In this document: piece after piece, positions 18,910-26,856 of the stretch
Layout of the letters: each line of letters opens with the position of its first letter
How positions within the stretch are numbered: the stretch's first letter is position 1
Made by a program: the position numbers and the translations under genes
Notes under the pieces: model-generated
What the model saw: only the letters and a program-made list of their open reading frames with translations
Database searches by the model: none
What the model was told of the DNA's origin: nothing
Assembly: GCF_018122735.1 (NCBI RefSeq)
Contig: NZ_JAGRRD010000001.1
Location: 1,504,375-1,568,374, forward strand
Source: Azoarcus sp. L1K30
GTDB taxonomy: Bacteria; Pseudomonadota; Gammaproteobacteria; Burkholderiales; Rhodocyclaceae
DNA: 64,000 nt
Direction: 5' to 3'

Positions 18910-18932
18910 TTCACAATATATTGGACTGTGAA
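18910..18932. promoter_or_regulatory. LysR-type T-N11-A operator
   Basis: Inverted repeat TTCACA, 11 bases, TGTGAA, in the intergenic space between the LysR gene and the divergent MFS gene. This is the classic recognition-site geometry of LysR regulators. A second small palindrome, CCATATATGG, lies at 18892-18901 next to the LysR start and could be the activation half. Confidence 0.6.
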
Positions 18933-18988
18933 ATCGACTGCCAACTAAGATCAGACAACAATAATCCGCCTCACATGACCGATCCACC

Positions 18989-20203
18989 GTGCCCCCATCT
19001 CCCCCACCCGAAAGACACCAGACCGGCCCTGCCGGGTTCAGGCGCGCCAATCTGGCCATGTTCGTCGGCGGCTTCGCCACCTTCGCCATGCTCTACGCCA
19101 CCCAGCCCCTGCTCCCGCTTCTCGCCACGGAGTTCGAGGTTGGCCCGGCCACCGCCAGCCTGAGCGTTTCGGCCGGAACCGGTGCGCTTGCATTGATGCT
19201 GATTCCGGCCAGCGTATTGTCCGATCGGGTCGGGCGCGAAACGGTCATGAAAGCGTCCCTCGCGCTCGCTGCCCTGATTGCGCTTGCCTGTGCGGCGGTC
19301 GGCGACTTCAGCCAGCTACTGGTCTTGCGTGCCCTGCTCGGCGCGGCACTGGCGGGGCTGCCAGCGGCCGCGATGGCTTATCTCGGTGAAGAAATCGCCC
19401 CGAGTTCGCAAGGCAAGGCCATGGGCCTGTACATTGCAGGCAACGCCCTGGGCGGCATGAGCGGGCGCTTCGTTTCCGCATTGCTGACGGACTGGGGCAA
19501 CTGGCGCATCGCGCTCCTGGCTCTCGGCGTGCTCGGCCTCCTGGCGGCGGTGATCTTCTGGCGCAGCCTGCCGCATTCCTCACGGTTTCGCCCCCGGGCC
19601 GCTTCGTTGTCGCGTATCGCGGCCGACGCCAGGATCATTGCCGCCGACGCCGGCCTGCCATGGTTGTTCGCCACCTCGCTGCTGGGCATGGGCGCCTTCA
19701 TGGGCGCATACAATTATCTTGGCTTCCGTCTGCTCGAAGCGCCTTTCTCACTCGGTCAGACCGCCATCGGTGCCATTTTCCTGCTCTATCTGATCGGGTC
19801 CTGGGCCTCTGCATTGGCCGGTCAGCTCAGCGACCGCCACGGTCGGCGCAGGATTCTGTGGCTCATGGTCGTCATCAGCCTGAGCGGGCTTGCGCTCACG
19901 CTCAGCCAACGGCTTCCGCTCCTGATCGTCGGCGTCGGCGTGTTCACCTTCGGCTTCTTTGCAACGCACTCCGTCGCCAGCGCCTGGGTTGCACATCGGG
20001 CCCGGGAACGACGGGGACTCGCCGCCGCGATCTATCTGACGAGCTACTATCTCGGCGCAAGCCTGATCGGCAGCCTCGCCGGCCTGGCCTGGAGCCTCGG
20101 CCACTGGAACGGCGTGGTTGCAGGCCTCGGTGCCTGCCTGCTGATGCTGCTCGCAATCGCATGGCGCCTGCGCAATCTGGCCCCCGCCCCCGCCCCCGAC
20201 TGA
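18989..20203 (+). CDS. MFS transporter (YnfM-like exporter family)
   Basis: Integral membrane protein of 404 residues with about 12 membrane segments. It has the MFS loop motifs SDRVGRETVMKASLAL after helix 2 and SDRHGRRRILWLM after helix 8. The opening MLYATQPLLPLLATEF is typical of the AraJ/YnfM group of drug or arabinose-type exporters. The GTG at 18989 is the only good start before helix 1 and has no clear Shine-Dalgarno. Located divergent to a LysR regulator, so probably inducible. Substrate unknown. Confidence 0.88.
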   Translation: MPPSPPPERHQTGPAGFRRANLAMFVGGFATFAMLYATQPLLPLLATEFEVGPATASLSVSAGTGALALMLIPASVLSDRVGRETVMKASLALAALIALACAAVGDFSQLLVLRALLGAALAGLPAAAMAYLGEEIAPSSQGKAMGLYIAGNALGGMSGRFVSALLTDWGNWRIALLALGVLGLLAAVIFWRSLPHSSRFRPRAASLSRIAADARIIAADAGLPWLFATSLLGMGAFMGAYNYLGFRLLEAPFSLGQTAIGAIFLLYLIGSWASALAGQLSDRHGRRRILWLMVVISLSGLALTLSQRLPLLIVGVGVFTFGFFATHSVASAWVAHRARERRGLAAAIYLTSYYLGASLIGSLAGLAWSLGHWNGVVAGLGACLLMLLAIAWRLRNLAPAPAPD

Positions 20204-20281
20204 CAGACCGCCGGTCGGCCAGGCGTTGCCCGGGCCGGGTCTGCTTCGCCGCCCGCCAGACCGGCGCCGCGGCAAGCCGGT

Positions 20282-21973
20282 TCAGGCCAGCGCCAGTGTC
20301 ACGTTGACGCTCACGCCGTCGCCGCCGGGCAGGTTGTGCGCGCCAAGACTGCCGCCGTGAAAGGCCGCAATCATGCGTGCCACATAGAGGCCCAGCCCCA
20401 GATGAGGCTCGGCGCCGGCGTCCTGCCCACGCACCGAAACCATGGCTTCGAACAGCCGCCCTTCGAGCGCCGCCGGCAACAAGGGACCGCGATTGATCAC
20501 GGCCAGCGTCGCCGTGGTGGTCTGGAACTGCAACACGATGCGAATCGGGGTATCCGGCGCGGCAAAATCCACCGCGTTGTCGACCAGTTTGTCGAGCATC
20601 TGCGCGGCCAGATCGGGGGCACCCCGCACCCACACCGGATAGCGCGGCAATTCGGCCGTGAAAACGCGCTGCGGATGGACCACGCGATACCCGTCCACGC
20701 ATTCGCCGACCACCGCACGCAGGTCGAAACGCTCACTTGCGGTGCTCGCAAGCGCCTGCTCCAGACGGGTGGCTTCGCTCATGCGCGAGAGAATCCTCGA
20801 CAGCCGCGCCAGGCCCGTCTCGGCACGATCGATATAGGGGTGCGCGGCCGCCGGCAGCGCTTCCGCATGCAGGTTTTCCAGCGACGACCGCACCACTGCA
20901 ACCGGCGTGCGCAATTCATGTGACAAGCGGCTGGCCATGTTCTCCAGGTAGGCATGATGCCCGGCCAGGCGTTCCAGCAGCGCGGAAAAGCTGCGCGACA
21001 GGTCGCCCACCTCGTCCCCCGCTGCCGACGCGGTGGTCAACGCGCCGATGCGTCCGTGCGCGTCGATGGCGCTCTCGGCCTCATCGCGCAGGCGGCGAAT
21101 GCGTGCCGACAGGCGGGATGCGAATCCCAGCAAGGGCAACGCGACCACGACGAGCCCCCCCAGCGTGAGCAGCAACAGACGCTCCAGCGCCCGCTGGCGC
21201 AACGACAGGATGGAGCGCGCATTCGCCTCGACCACCACTGCGCCGAGGACGCGATCACGCGCCCACACCGGGTGCGCTGCGGAAACGATCAGTGTCGCGC
21301 CGTCCGCTGTGGCGCGCGATCGCGCGCCCGCGATGCCAATCAAGGCGTCGTGCACTTCTCTTCCGTAGGTCGGCTCCCAATCCGCGCCCAGCACTTCGCC
21401 GGAGGGCGGCAGGAATCGCGCCATCCATGCCCGCCACCCGCGCAGCCAGCGTCCAGCCCAATCGTCATCGGCCACACCGCCGTCTGCCGCGCCGCCTGCG
21501 ATTTCCAGACTGCCGGCCTGTGCCAGCACGCGCAAGTCACGGCTCACCACGCTGACACGCGCAGCACTGCGTTGCGCGCCGCGCAGGATCGAGGCCATTT
21601 CGGCCAACGCGCGCGCATCGAAGATCTCCTGCGTTGCAGGTGAGCTGATCACCTCCACGATCTCTTCGCCCGGCAGCAGTGCATCCTCCGCCCTCACCTG
21701 CGAGGACGACGCCCATTGACCCATGCCCAGCAGATCCGGGCGCTCGTGCAGTGCGGTGGCGAGCGTGCGCGCCGTGGCAATCATGGCCTGCTGCTGGCCC
21801 TCGACGACGAAGGCCTCCATCTCGACAATGTAGCGGTAACCGACCCAGGGCAGGCTCAGCAGCGGCAGCGACAGCAGCGCCAGTTTCATGCGCAGGCTCA
21901 TTCGCACGCCCGAGCCACGCCGACGCCCCCCCGTGGCGGCACTCGCAGGCGGGTGCGGCACACCGTCCATCAT
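20282..21973 (-). CDS. sortase-system histidine kinase (PdsS type)
   Basis: Membrane sensor kinase of about 563 residues. One membrane segment lies near the N-terminus (KLALLSLPLLSLPWVGYRYI), then a periplasmic sensor of about 220 residues, a second membrane segment (LLLLTLGGLVVVALPLLGFA), HAMP, and the HisKA motif SRLSHELRTPVAVVRSSLEN with H352. The ATPase domain has LVDNAVDFAAPDTPIRIVL and a G-box HLGLGLYVARMIAAFHGG. The ATG at 21973 overlaps the response regulator stop by 4 bases (ATGA). Context with a sortase and its substrate matches the kinase of the proteobacterial dedicated sortase system; the sensed signal is unknown. Confidence 0.9.
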   Translation of the reverse strand: MMDGVPHPPASAATGGRRRGSGVRMSLRMKLALLSLPLLSLPWVGYRYIVEMEAFVVEGQQQAMIATARTLATALHERPDLLGMGQWASSSQVRAEDALLPGEEIVEVISSPATQEIFDARALAEMASILRGAQRSAARVSVVSRDLRVLAQAGSLEIAGGAADGGVADDDWAGRWLRGWRAWMARFLPPSGEVLGADWEPTYGREVHDALIGIAGARSRATADGATLIVSAAHPVWARDRVLGAVVVEANARSILSLRQRALERLLLLTLGGLVVVALPLLGFASRLSARIRRLRDEAESAIDAHGRIGALTTASAAGDEVGDLSRSFSALLERLAGHHAYLENMASRLSHELRTPVAVVRSSLENLHAEALPAAAHPYIDRAETGLARLSRILSRMSEATRLEQALASTASERFDLRAVVGECVDGYRVVHPQRVFTAELPRYPVWVRGAPDLAAQMLDKLVDNAVDFAAPDTPIRIVLQFQTTTATLAVINRGPLLPAALEGRLFEAMVSVRGQDAGAEPHLGLGLYVARMIAAFHGGSLGAHNLPGGDGVSVNVTLALA

Positions 21974-22659
21974 CCGGCCTTCCACCGGTAACCCATGCCA
22001 TACACACTCTCGATCGCATCGAAACCATCGTCGAGCGCGGCAAACTTGCGCCGGATGCGCTTGATGTGCGAGGTAATGGTGCCGTCATCGACCAGCCGTG
22101 CATCGTGCATCAACTGGTCGCGGCTCTTTACATGGCCGGGCGTCCTCGCCAGCGTATGCACCATCCAGAACTCGGTCAGCGTGAGTTCCACCGTTTGCCC
22201 CCGCCACTGCGCGGCCAGGCGCATCGCGTCCAGCCTGAGCCCGCCGCGCTCGATACAGTCTTCCTGCGGCTGCGCCTCCGCCAGCACGTCGATGCGGCGG
22301 AACAGTGCCGCGATGCGCGCCAGCAGGTGCGGCATCGAAATATCCTTGGTGAGGTAATCGTCTGCACCCAGGCGCAGGCCGGACACCACGTCAAAATCGC
22401 TATCGCGGGCGGTGAGGAAGATGATCGGCAGACGCTTCGACACGGCACGCAGTTCGCCGCACAAGGTGAACCCGCCTTCCGGCTCATCGCCCAGGCCGAT
22501 GTCGATGATGGCCAGATCGGGCAGGCGGTGGCGGCAGGCGGCCAGGGCCTGCGGCCGATCGGCATGGGCGTCCACTTCGTAACCCTGGCGCGCCAGCGCC
22601 TCGGCATAGTTGGCACGGATGGCGGCGTCGTCCTCGACAATGGCAATGCGGCGTCCCAT
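21970..22659 (-). CDS. sortase-system OmpR-type response regulator (PdsR type)
   Basis: Response regulator of 229 residues. The receiver has the acidic pair E9-D10, phospho-acceptor D53 in IIDIGLGDEPEGG, T83 in FLTARDS and K105 in DYLTKDIS. The winged-helix effector follows from about residue 130 (LTLTEFWMVHTLARTPGHV, ending VYGMGYRWKAG). It is transcribed towards the kinase and divergently from the sortase substrate gene, so the 212-bp gap between them is its probable target. Confidence 0.93.
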   Translation of the reverse strand: MGRRIAIVEDDAAIRANYAEALARQGYEVDAHADRPQALAACRHRLPDLAIIDIGLGDEPEGGFTLCGELRAVSKRLPIIFLTARDSDFDVVSGLRLGADDYLTKDISMPHLLARIAALFRRIDVLAEAQPQEDCIERGGLRLDAMRLAAQWRGQTVELTLTEFWMVHTLARTPGHVKSRDQLMHDARLVDDGTITSHIKRIRRKFAALDDGFDAIESVYGMGYRWKAG

Positions 22660-22757
22660 ATGCAGCTTCCATACAGCCTCGTGATTGATCCGGGGCCGAC
22701 TATAGCATCGCCCTTCGCGGCATGACGACCCGAGGGCCGATCGGACGCAATAGCCAG

Positions 22758-22787
22758 TTTTTCGCCACTTTTCGTCAGCGCTTTTCC
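22758..22787 (+). promoter_or_regulatory. TTTTCG direct repeats, possible response regulator site
   Basis: TTTTCG occurs at 22759-22764 and 22769-22774, exactly 10 bp apart, and TTTTCC at 22782-22787. Head-to-tail repeats one helical turn apart are the usual site geometry for OmpR-type regulators. They lie about 100 bp upstream of the sortase substrate ATG and about 100 bp upstream of the regulator ATG. The rest of the 22660-22871 gap shows no clear promoter. Confidence 0.4.
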
Positions 22788-22871
22788 CCTATTGGTACCG
22801 CTTGCAGGCTGCTTTGCACCGCCTAATGCGTCCACGGGCAGCCGGCCCGTCACACAAGGGACAAGCACAAG

Positions 22872-25007
22872 ATGAATACCACCAGTGATCACGGCCATAC
22901 CCGGCATCAGCGCGTCGGGATCGTCGCCCTGGCCGCACGTATTTTCGCCGAAGGCCTCGTCATCGCACTGATGCTGGGCGGGCTGGTACTGCTGCTGGCG
23001 ATGCCGGCCCATGCCGTTGAAATGCAGGCGATGCCGATGCGGGCGGATGAAGCGGGCCAGGGCGTACTGCTGCTGCGCCATGCGGACGGCAGCACCTACG
23101 TGGTGCCCACACTCGCCACCGATGTCCATATCCGCATCAGTGGTCCGCTGGCCCGGGTCAGCGTGGTTCAGACCTTCCGCAACCCGGGCAATGCCTGGCA
23201 GGAAGGCATCTACGTCTTTCCGCTGCCCGACAACGCTGCCGTCGATCGCCTGCACATGAAGGTGGGCGAGCGCGTCATCGAGGGTGAAGTGCGCGAGCGC
23301 AACGCGGCCCGCGCCGCTTTCGAACAGGCGCGCAGCTCGGGCCAGCGCGCCGCGCTGGTGGAGCAGGAACGCCCCAACATCTTCACCACCAGTGTCACCA
23401 ATATCGCGCCGGGCGCAGAAGTGGTGGTGGAAATCGAGTACCAGCACCTGCTCGACTACCAGTTGGAGGGTGATTCCGGGCGCTACAGCCTGCGCTTTCC
23501 CATGGTGGTGGGGCCGCGCTACATCGCCGGCCAACCGCGGGGAGACGCAAGCGGCGGCACCGACCAAGTGCACGACGCGGCACGCATCACGCCGCCGGTC
23601 CTGCACCCGGACGCGGGGCCCATCAACCCGGTCACGCTGCACGTCGAACTCGACGCCGGCGCGCCACTCGCCACGCTGCGCAGCCCCTATCATCCGGTAC
23701 GCATCGATGCACCCGACGCACACCGGCGCGTGATCGAACTGGCCAGCGCCAGCACGCCGGCCAACCGCGATTTCGAACTGGAGTGGACGCTCGCCCCCAG
23801 CCATGCCCCGCGTCTGGCGCTGTTTGCCGAACCCGGCACCACGCGCGACTACGCCTTGCTGATGCTGATGCCCCCGCAACTCCCGGCCGCAAAGGCAAGG
23901 CTGCCGCGCGAAGTGGTATTCGTGATCGACACCTCCGGCTCCATGCATGGCACCTCCATCGTCCAGGCGCGCGAAGCGCTCGCACTGGCGCTACGTCGCC
24001 TGCACCCGGCCGACCGCTTCAATGTGATCGAATTCAACTCGGTCACGAACGCCGCCTTCAACCGCGCGCTGCCCGCCACTCGCGACAACATCGACACCGC
24101 GACCCGCTGGGTAAGCCGGCTGCAGGCAAACGGCGGCACCGAGATGGCCCCCGCACTGGCGATGGCGCTGGACGGCACCGACGATCCTGCGCGCGTGCGC
24201 CAGGTCATCTTCCTGACCGACGGCGCGGTGGGCAACGAGGACGCCCTGTTCCGCCTCATCGACCAGCGCCTGGGCGACTCCCGCCTGTTCACCATCGGCA
24301 TCGGCTCCGCGCCCAACAGCCACTTCATGCGCCAGGCCGCAGCCGCCGGACGCGGCAGTTTCACCTACATCGGCGACGTGCGCGAAGTGGGAGAGCGCAT
24401 GTCCGCACTCTTCGCCAAGCTCGAATCGCCGGTGTTGAAAGGCATTGAACTCGCCTGGCCCGACGGCAGCGATGCCGAAGCATGGCCGCGCCGGGTGCCC
24501 GACCTCTATGCCGGCGAACCCATCGTCGTTGCCGTCGCGTTGAAAAAGACCGTTGGCACCCTGCGAGTCAGCGGCTGGGGCCAGAACGAGCGCTGGCAAG
24601 CCGAGGTTGCGCTCGAGGACGCGATGCCCGGCACCGGCCTGGGCACCTTGTGGGCGCGTCACAAGATCGATGCGCTGACGGACAGCCTGCGCGCGGGCGC
24701 GGCGGAAGACGATGTTCGCCCTGCGATCCTCGAGCTTGCCCTGCAGCACCACCTGGTCAGCCGCTATACCAGCATGGTGGCAATAGACAAGACACCGGCC
24801 CGTGCGCAGGGTGAAGCCCTGCACGGCGGCGCCATGCCCACCAACCTGCCCGAGGGCTGGAGCCACGAGGCCGTTTTCGGCAGCCTCCCGAAGGGCGCGA
24901 GCGGCGTGCGCTGGAACCTGTTCCTCGGCAGCCTTGCGTTGATCTCCAGCATCTTGCTGTACGGCCTGCAACGCCGCCGCCTTCATCCCGCCATCCGCCC
25001 TGTCTGA
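22872..25007 (+). CDS. VIT/VWA-domain sortase target protein
   Basis: Predicted surface or periplasmic protein of 711 residues, the substrate of the adjacent sortase. A signal segment runs from about residue 17 to 50 (IALMLGGLVLLLAMPAHA). A VIT domain follows at about 60-190 (VVQTFRNPGNAWQEGIYVFP and IAPGAEVVVEIEYQHLLDYQ). The VWA domain is at about 345-520 with the MIDAS motif D353-T-S-G-S and TDGAVGNED. The C-terminus is a sorting signal: LPKGASG (672-678), a hydrophobic helix (FLGSLALISSILLYG) and a basic tail (LQRRRLH). This matches the family called marine proteobacterial sortase target protein. The VIT-VWA combination resembles inter-alpha-trypsin inhibitor heavy chains and suggests protein or matrix binding. 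It begins 212 bp from the divergent regulator and ends 25 bp before the sortase gene. Confidence 0.92.
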   Translation: MNTTSDHGHTRHQRVGIVALAARIFAEGLVIALMLGGLVLLLAMPAHAVEMQAMPMRADEAGQGVLLLRHADGSTYVVPTLATDVHIRISGPLARVSVVQTFRNPGNAWQEGIYVFPLPDNAAVDRLHMKVGERVIEGEVRERNAARAAFEQARSSGQRAALVEQERPNIFTTSVTNIAPGAEVVVEIEYQHLLDYQLEGDSGRYSLRFPMVVGPRYIAGQPRGDASGGTDQVHDAARITPPVLHPDAGPINPVTLHVELDAGAPLATLRSPYHPVRIDAPDAHRRVIELASASTPANRDFELEWTLAPSHAPRLALFAEPGTTRDYALLMLMPPQLPAAKARLPREVVFVIDTSGSMHGTSIVQAREALALALRRLHPADRFNVIEFNSVTNAAFNRALPATRDNIDTATRWVSRLQANGGTEMAPALAMALDGTDDPARVRQVIFLTDGAVGNEDALFRLIDQRLGDSRLFTIGIGSAPNSHFMRQAAAAGRGSFTYIGDVREVGERMSALFAKLESPVLKGIELAWPDGSDAEAWPRRVPDLYAGEPIVVAVALKKTVGTLRVSGWGQNERWQAEVALEDAMPGTGLGTLWARHKIDALTDSLRAGAAEDDVRPAILELALQHHLVSRYTSMVAIDKTPARAQGEALHGGAMPTNLPEGWSHEAVFGSLPKGASGVRWNLFLGSLALISSILLYGLQRRRLHPAIRPV

Positions 25008-25032
25008 CCCCGAGCCAAGAAGGAGACCCGCC

Positions 25033-25722
25033 ATGAAATCCACCGGCCACTGCCATCATTGCAACAGCCAGACCTTCCTCGGCGTCGAATGCGCCTGGCC
25101 CGCCCCGAGTTGCCTCGGCCCCGACCACTCAGGCGCACGCAAGAGCCGACGCACCACCTTCATGCTCCGCGCCGCGCTGACCGCCGCACTGCTCACCTGC
25201 CTGTGGCAGTTCGGTCAGGCTGGCTACATTCACGCCAAAGCCTGGCTTGCCCAGATCCTGATCGGTCACGCCTGGGAGCAGACACAGGCTGGCGCCGCTC
25301 AGGTGCGCCCATGGCCATGGGCCGACACCTGGCCAGTGGCTCGCCTGCGCGCCCCGGCACAAGGCGTGGACCTGTACGTGCTCGCTGGCGCAGACGGCCG
25401 CAGCATCGCTTTCGGCCCCGGCCACGTCTACGGCACGGCCCTGCCCGGCGAACCCGGCAACAGCGTACTCGGCGCCCATCGCGACACCCATTTCGCCTTC
25501 CTCCAATGGCTGAAGGACGGCAGCGTGCTGGAAGTGGAAACGCCGAATCGCCGCGTTCTGCGCTACATCGTTGCACACCGCGAAGTGGTCGACCAGCATG
25601 ATCTGCGCCCACTCGCCCAGCACACCGCCGGACGCGAACTGACCCTGGTGACCTGCTGGCCGTTCGACGCCCTGCGCGCCGGTGGCCCCTTGCGCTACGT
25701 CGTGACGGCGATGGAAGGATAG
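25033..25722 (+). CDS. class GN sortase
   Basis: Membrane-anchored transpeptidase of the Gram-negative sortase class, 229 residues. Catalytic residues are H149 (LGAHRDTHF), C208 (LTLVTCWPFDAL) and R221 (GGPLRYVV). A single membrane anchor lies at about residues 45-62. The ATG at 25033 has AAGGAG eight bases upstream, so the start is firm. Before the anchor there is an unusual 40-residue cytoplasmic segment with C7, C10, C20 and C27 and several histidines (HCHHC at 6-10). The gene follows its substrate by 25 bp, and the pair is a two-gene operon with the regulators divergent. Confidence 0.94.
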   Translation: MKSTGHCHHCNSQTFLGVECAWPAPSCLGPDHSGARKSRRTTFMLRAALTAALLTCLWQFGQAGYIHAKAWLAQILIGHAWEQTQAGAAQVRPWPWADTWPVARLRAPAQGVDLYVLAGADGRSIAFGPGHVYGTALPGEPGNSVLGAHRDTHFAFLQWLKDGSVLEVETPNRRVLRYIVAHREVVDQHDLRPLAQHTAGRELTLVTCWPFDALRAGGPLRYVVTAMEG

Positions 25723-25895
25723 CGACAGCGCCCAACTGCGAAACCAGAGGGCCTGCGCGATTTGGCAGACGAAGGCGGCGCCTGGAAGTCAACACGCCAA
25801 ACTGCCGGCCTGGCGCACGCATCACGTCTCATGCTGGGGGGATACGATCGAGGCGAGGGCGGAAAAAAGTCGCGCAAGAAGTCACGCAGAATGCA

Positions 25896-25929
25896 CAAGG
25901 GGTTAGACGCCGAAACGTCTAACCCCTTG
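25896..25929 (-). terminator. perfect 14-bp hairpin downstream of tRNA-Arg
   Basis: CAAGGGGTTAGACG and its exact complement flank a 6-base loop, starting 8 bp after the CCA end of tRNA-Arg on the minus strand. It is not followed by a T run, so it may act as a processing or mRNA-end structure rather than a classic terminator. The rest of 25723-25895 shows nothing I can assign. Confidence 0.55.
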
Positions 25930-25936
25930 ATTTGTC

Positions 25937-26013
25937 TGGCGCGCCCGGAAGGATTCGAACCTCCTACCCCTTGGTTCGTAGCCAAGTACTCTATCCAGAT
26001 GAGCTACGGGCGC
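25937..26013 (-). tRNA. tRNA-Arg (anticodon ACG)
   Basis: A cloverleaf can be folded from the minus strand: acceptor GCGCCCG with CGGGCGC, D arm GCTC...GAGT, anticodon stem CTTGG/CCAAG with loop CTACGAA (anticodon ACG, read as ICG for CGN codons), T arm with GGTTCGAATCC, discriminator G and an encoded CCA. Length is 77 with CCA. Confidence 0.96.
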
Positions 26014-26042
26014 TTTGTACTGCTGTGCTGCAAAGAAGCGAC

Positions 26043-26070
26043 ATTTTAGATCATTATTCAAAACTGTCAA
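26043..26070 (-). promoter_or_regulatory. promoter of tRNA-Arg
   Basis: On the minus strand TTGACA (26070-26065) and TAAAAT (26048-26043) are separated by 16 bases, about 30 bp before the tRNA 5' end. The remainder of the 303-bp gap to 26316 is AT-rich at first and shows no other gene. Confidence 0.8.
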
Positions 26071-26316
26071 GCTTCTTAACGTTGTTTGTGAAATTTTCTG
26101 TTTTCACCGGCTGACTTCGATGCCACCCTTCCAACGCAGGGCGCGAATTATGCATGCGCCGCGGAGGGAGTGCAAGCGCCGGATCAGGTTTTTTTTCGAT
26201 ATTCCAGGTCCGACCCTCTGCTCACGCCGTTCAAAGCCCCCACAGTCCGTTCACCACTTGCTATGATCACTGCCCCCAACGCGGTATGCCGCAGCAACCG
26301 AACAGCGAGAATCTGA

Positions 26317-26856
26317 ATGAGCATCTATACCTTGGGCAATCGCACGCCCCGCCTTGGCGAGGGTACCTGGGTAGCACACAACGCCACGGTGATCGGCTCA
26401 GTGGAAACCGGACTGAATGTAAACATCTGGTACAACGTGGTGATTCGCGGCGATAACGATCCGATCGTGATCGGCGACAACACCAATATTCAGGACGGCT
26501 CGGTACTGCACAACGACGATGGTGTGCCGCTCACGATCGGATCGAACGTGACCGTGGGGCACATGGTGATGCTGCATGGCTGCACGATCGGCGATGGCAG
26601 CCTGATCGGCATTAACGCCGTGGTGCTCAACAACGCGGTGGTCGGTAAGGACTGCATCATCGGCGCCAATGCACTGATCCCCGAAGGCAAGATCATTCCG
26701 GACCGCTCCCTTGTGGTCGGATCGCCTGGCCGCGTGATCCGCGAACTGAGTGACGCCGACATTGCCGGGCTGAGGGCGAACGCCAAGCACTATGTCGAGA
26801 ATGCACGCCTTTATGAGGCAGAACTGCGCCCACTGCCCCCGCCAGCTGCCGGCTGA
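26317..26856 (+). CDS. gamma-class carbonic anhydrase family protein
   Basis: Left-handed beta-helix protein of 179 residues built from hexapeptide repeats (for example IGDNTNIQDGSVLHNDDG and VTVGHMVMLHGCTIGDG). The zinc or iron ligand histidines of the gamma carbonic anhydrase fold are present: one in VLHND and two in VGHMVMLHG. The family includes E. coli YrdA/PaaY-like proteins, not all of which have proven anhydrase activity. Its 3' end overlaps the convergent EamA gene by 46 bp. Confidence 0.9.
   Translation: MSIYTLGNRTPRLGEGTWVAHNATVIGSVETGLNVNIWYNVVIRGDNDPIVIGDNTNIQDGSVLHNDDGVPLTIGSNVTVGHMVMLHGCTIGDGSLIGINAVVLNNAVVGKDCIIGANALIPEGKIIPDRSLVVGSPGRVIRELSDADIAGLRANAKHYVENARLYEAELRPLPPPAAG

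Noticed and set aside
22176-23948. 590-codon minus-strand frame across the regulator and the sortase target
   Set aside because: It crosses the divergent promoter region and overlaps two well-supported genes in other frames.
25695-25985. 96-codon minus-strand frame over the tRNA-Arg region
   Set aside because: It runs through the tRNA gene and the hairpin, and its start lies inside the tRNA.
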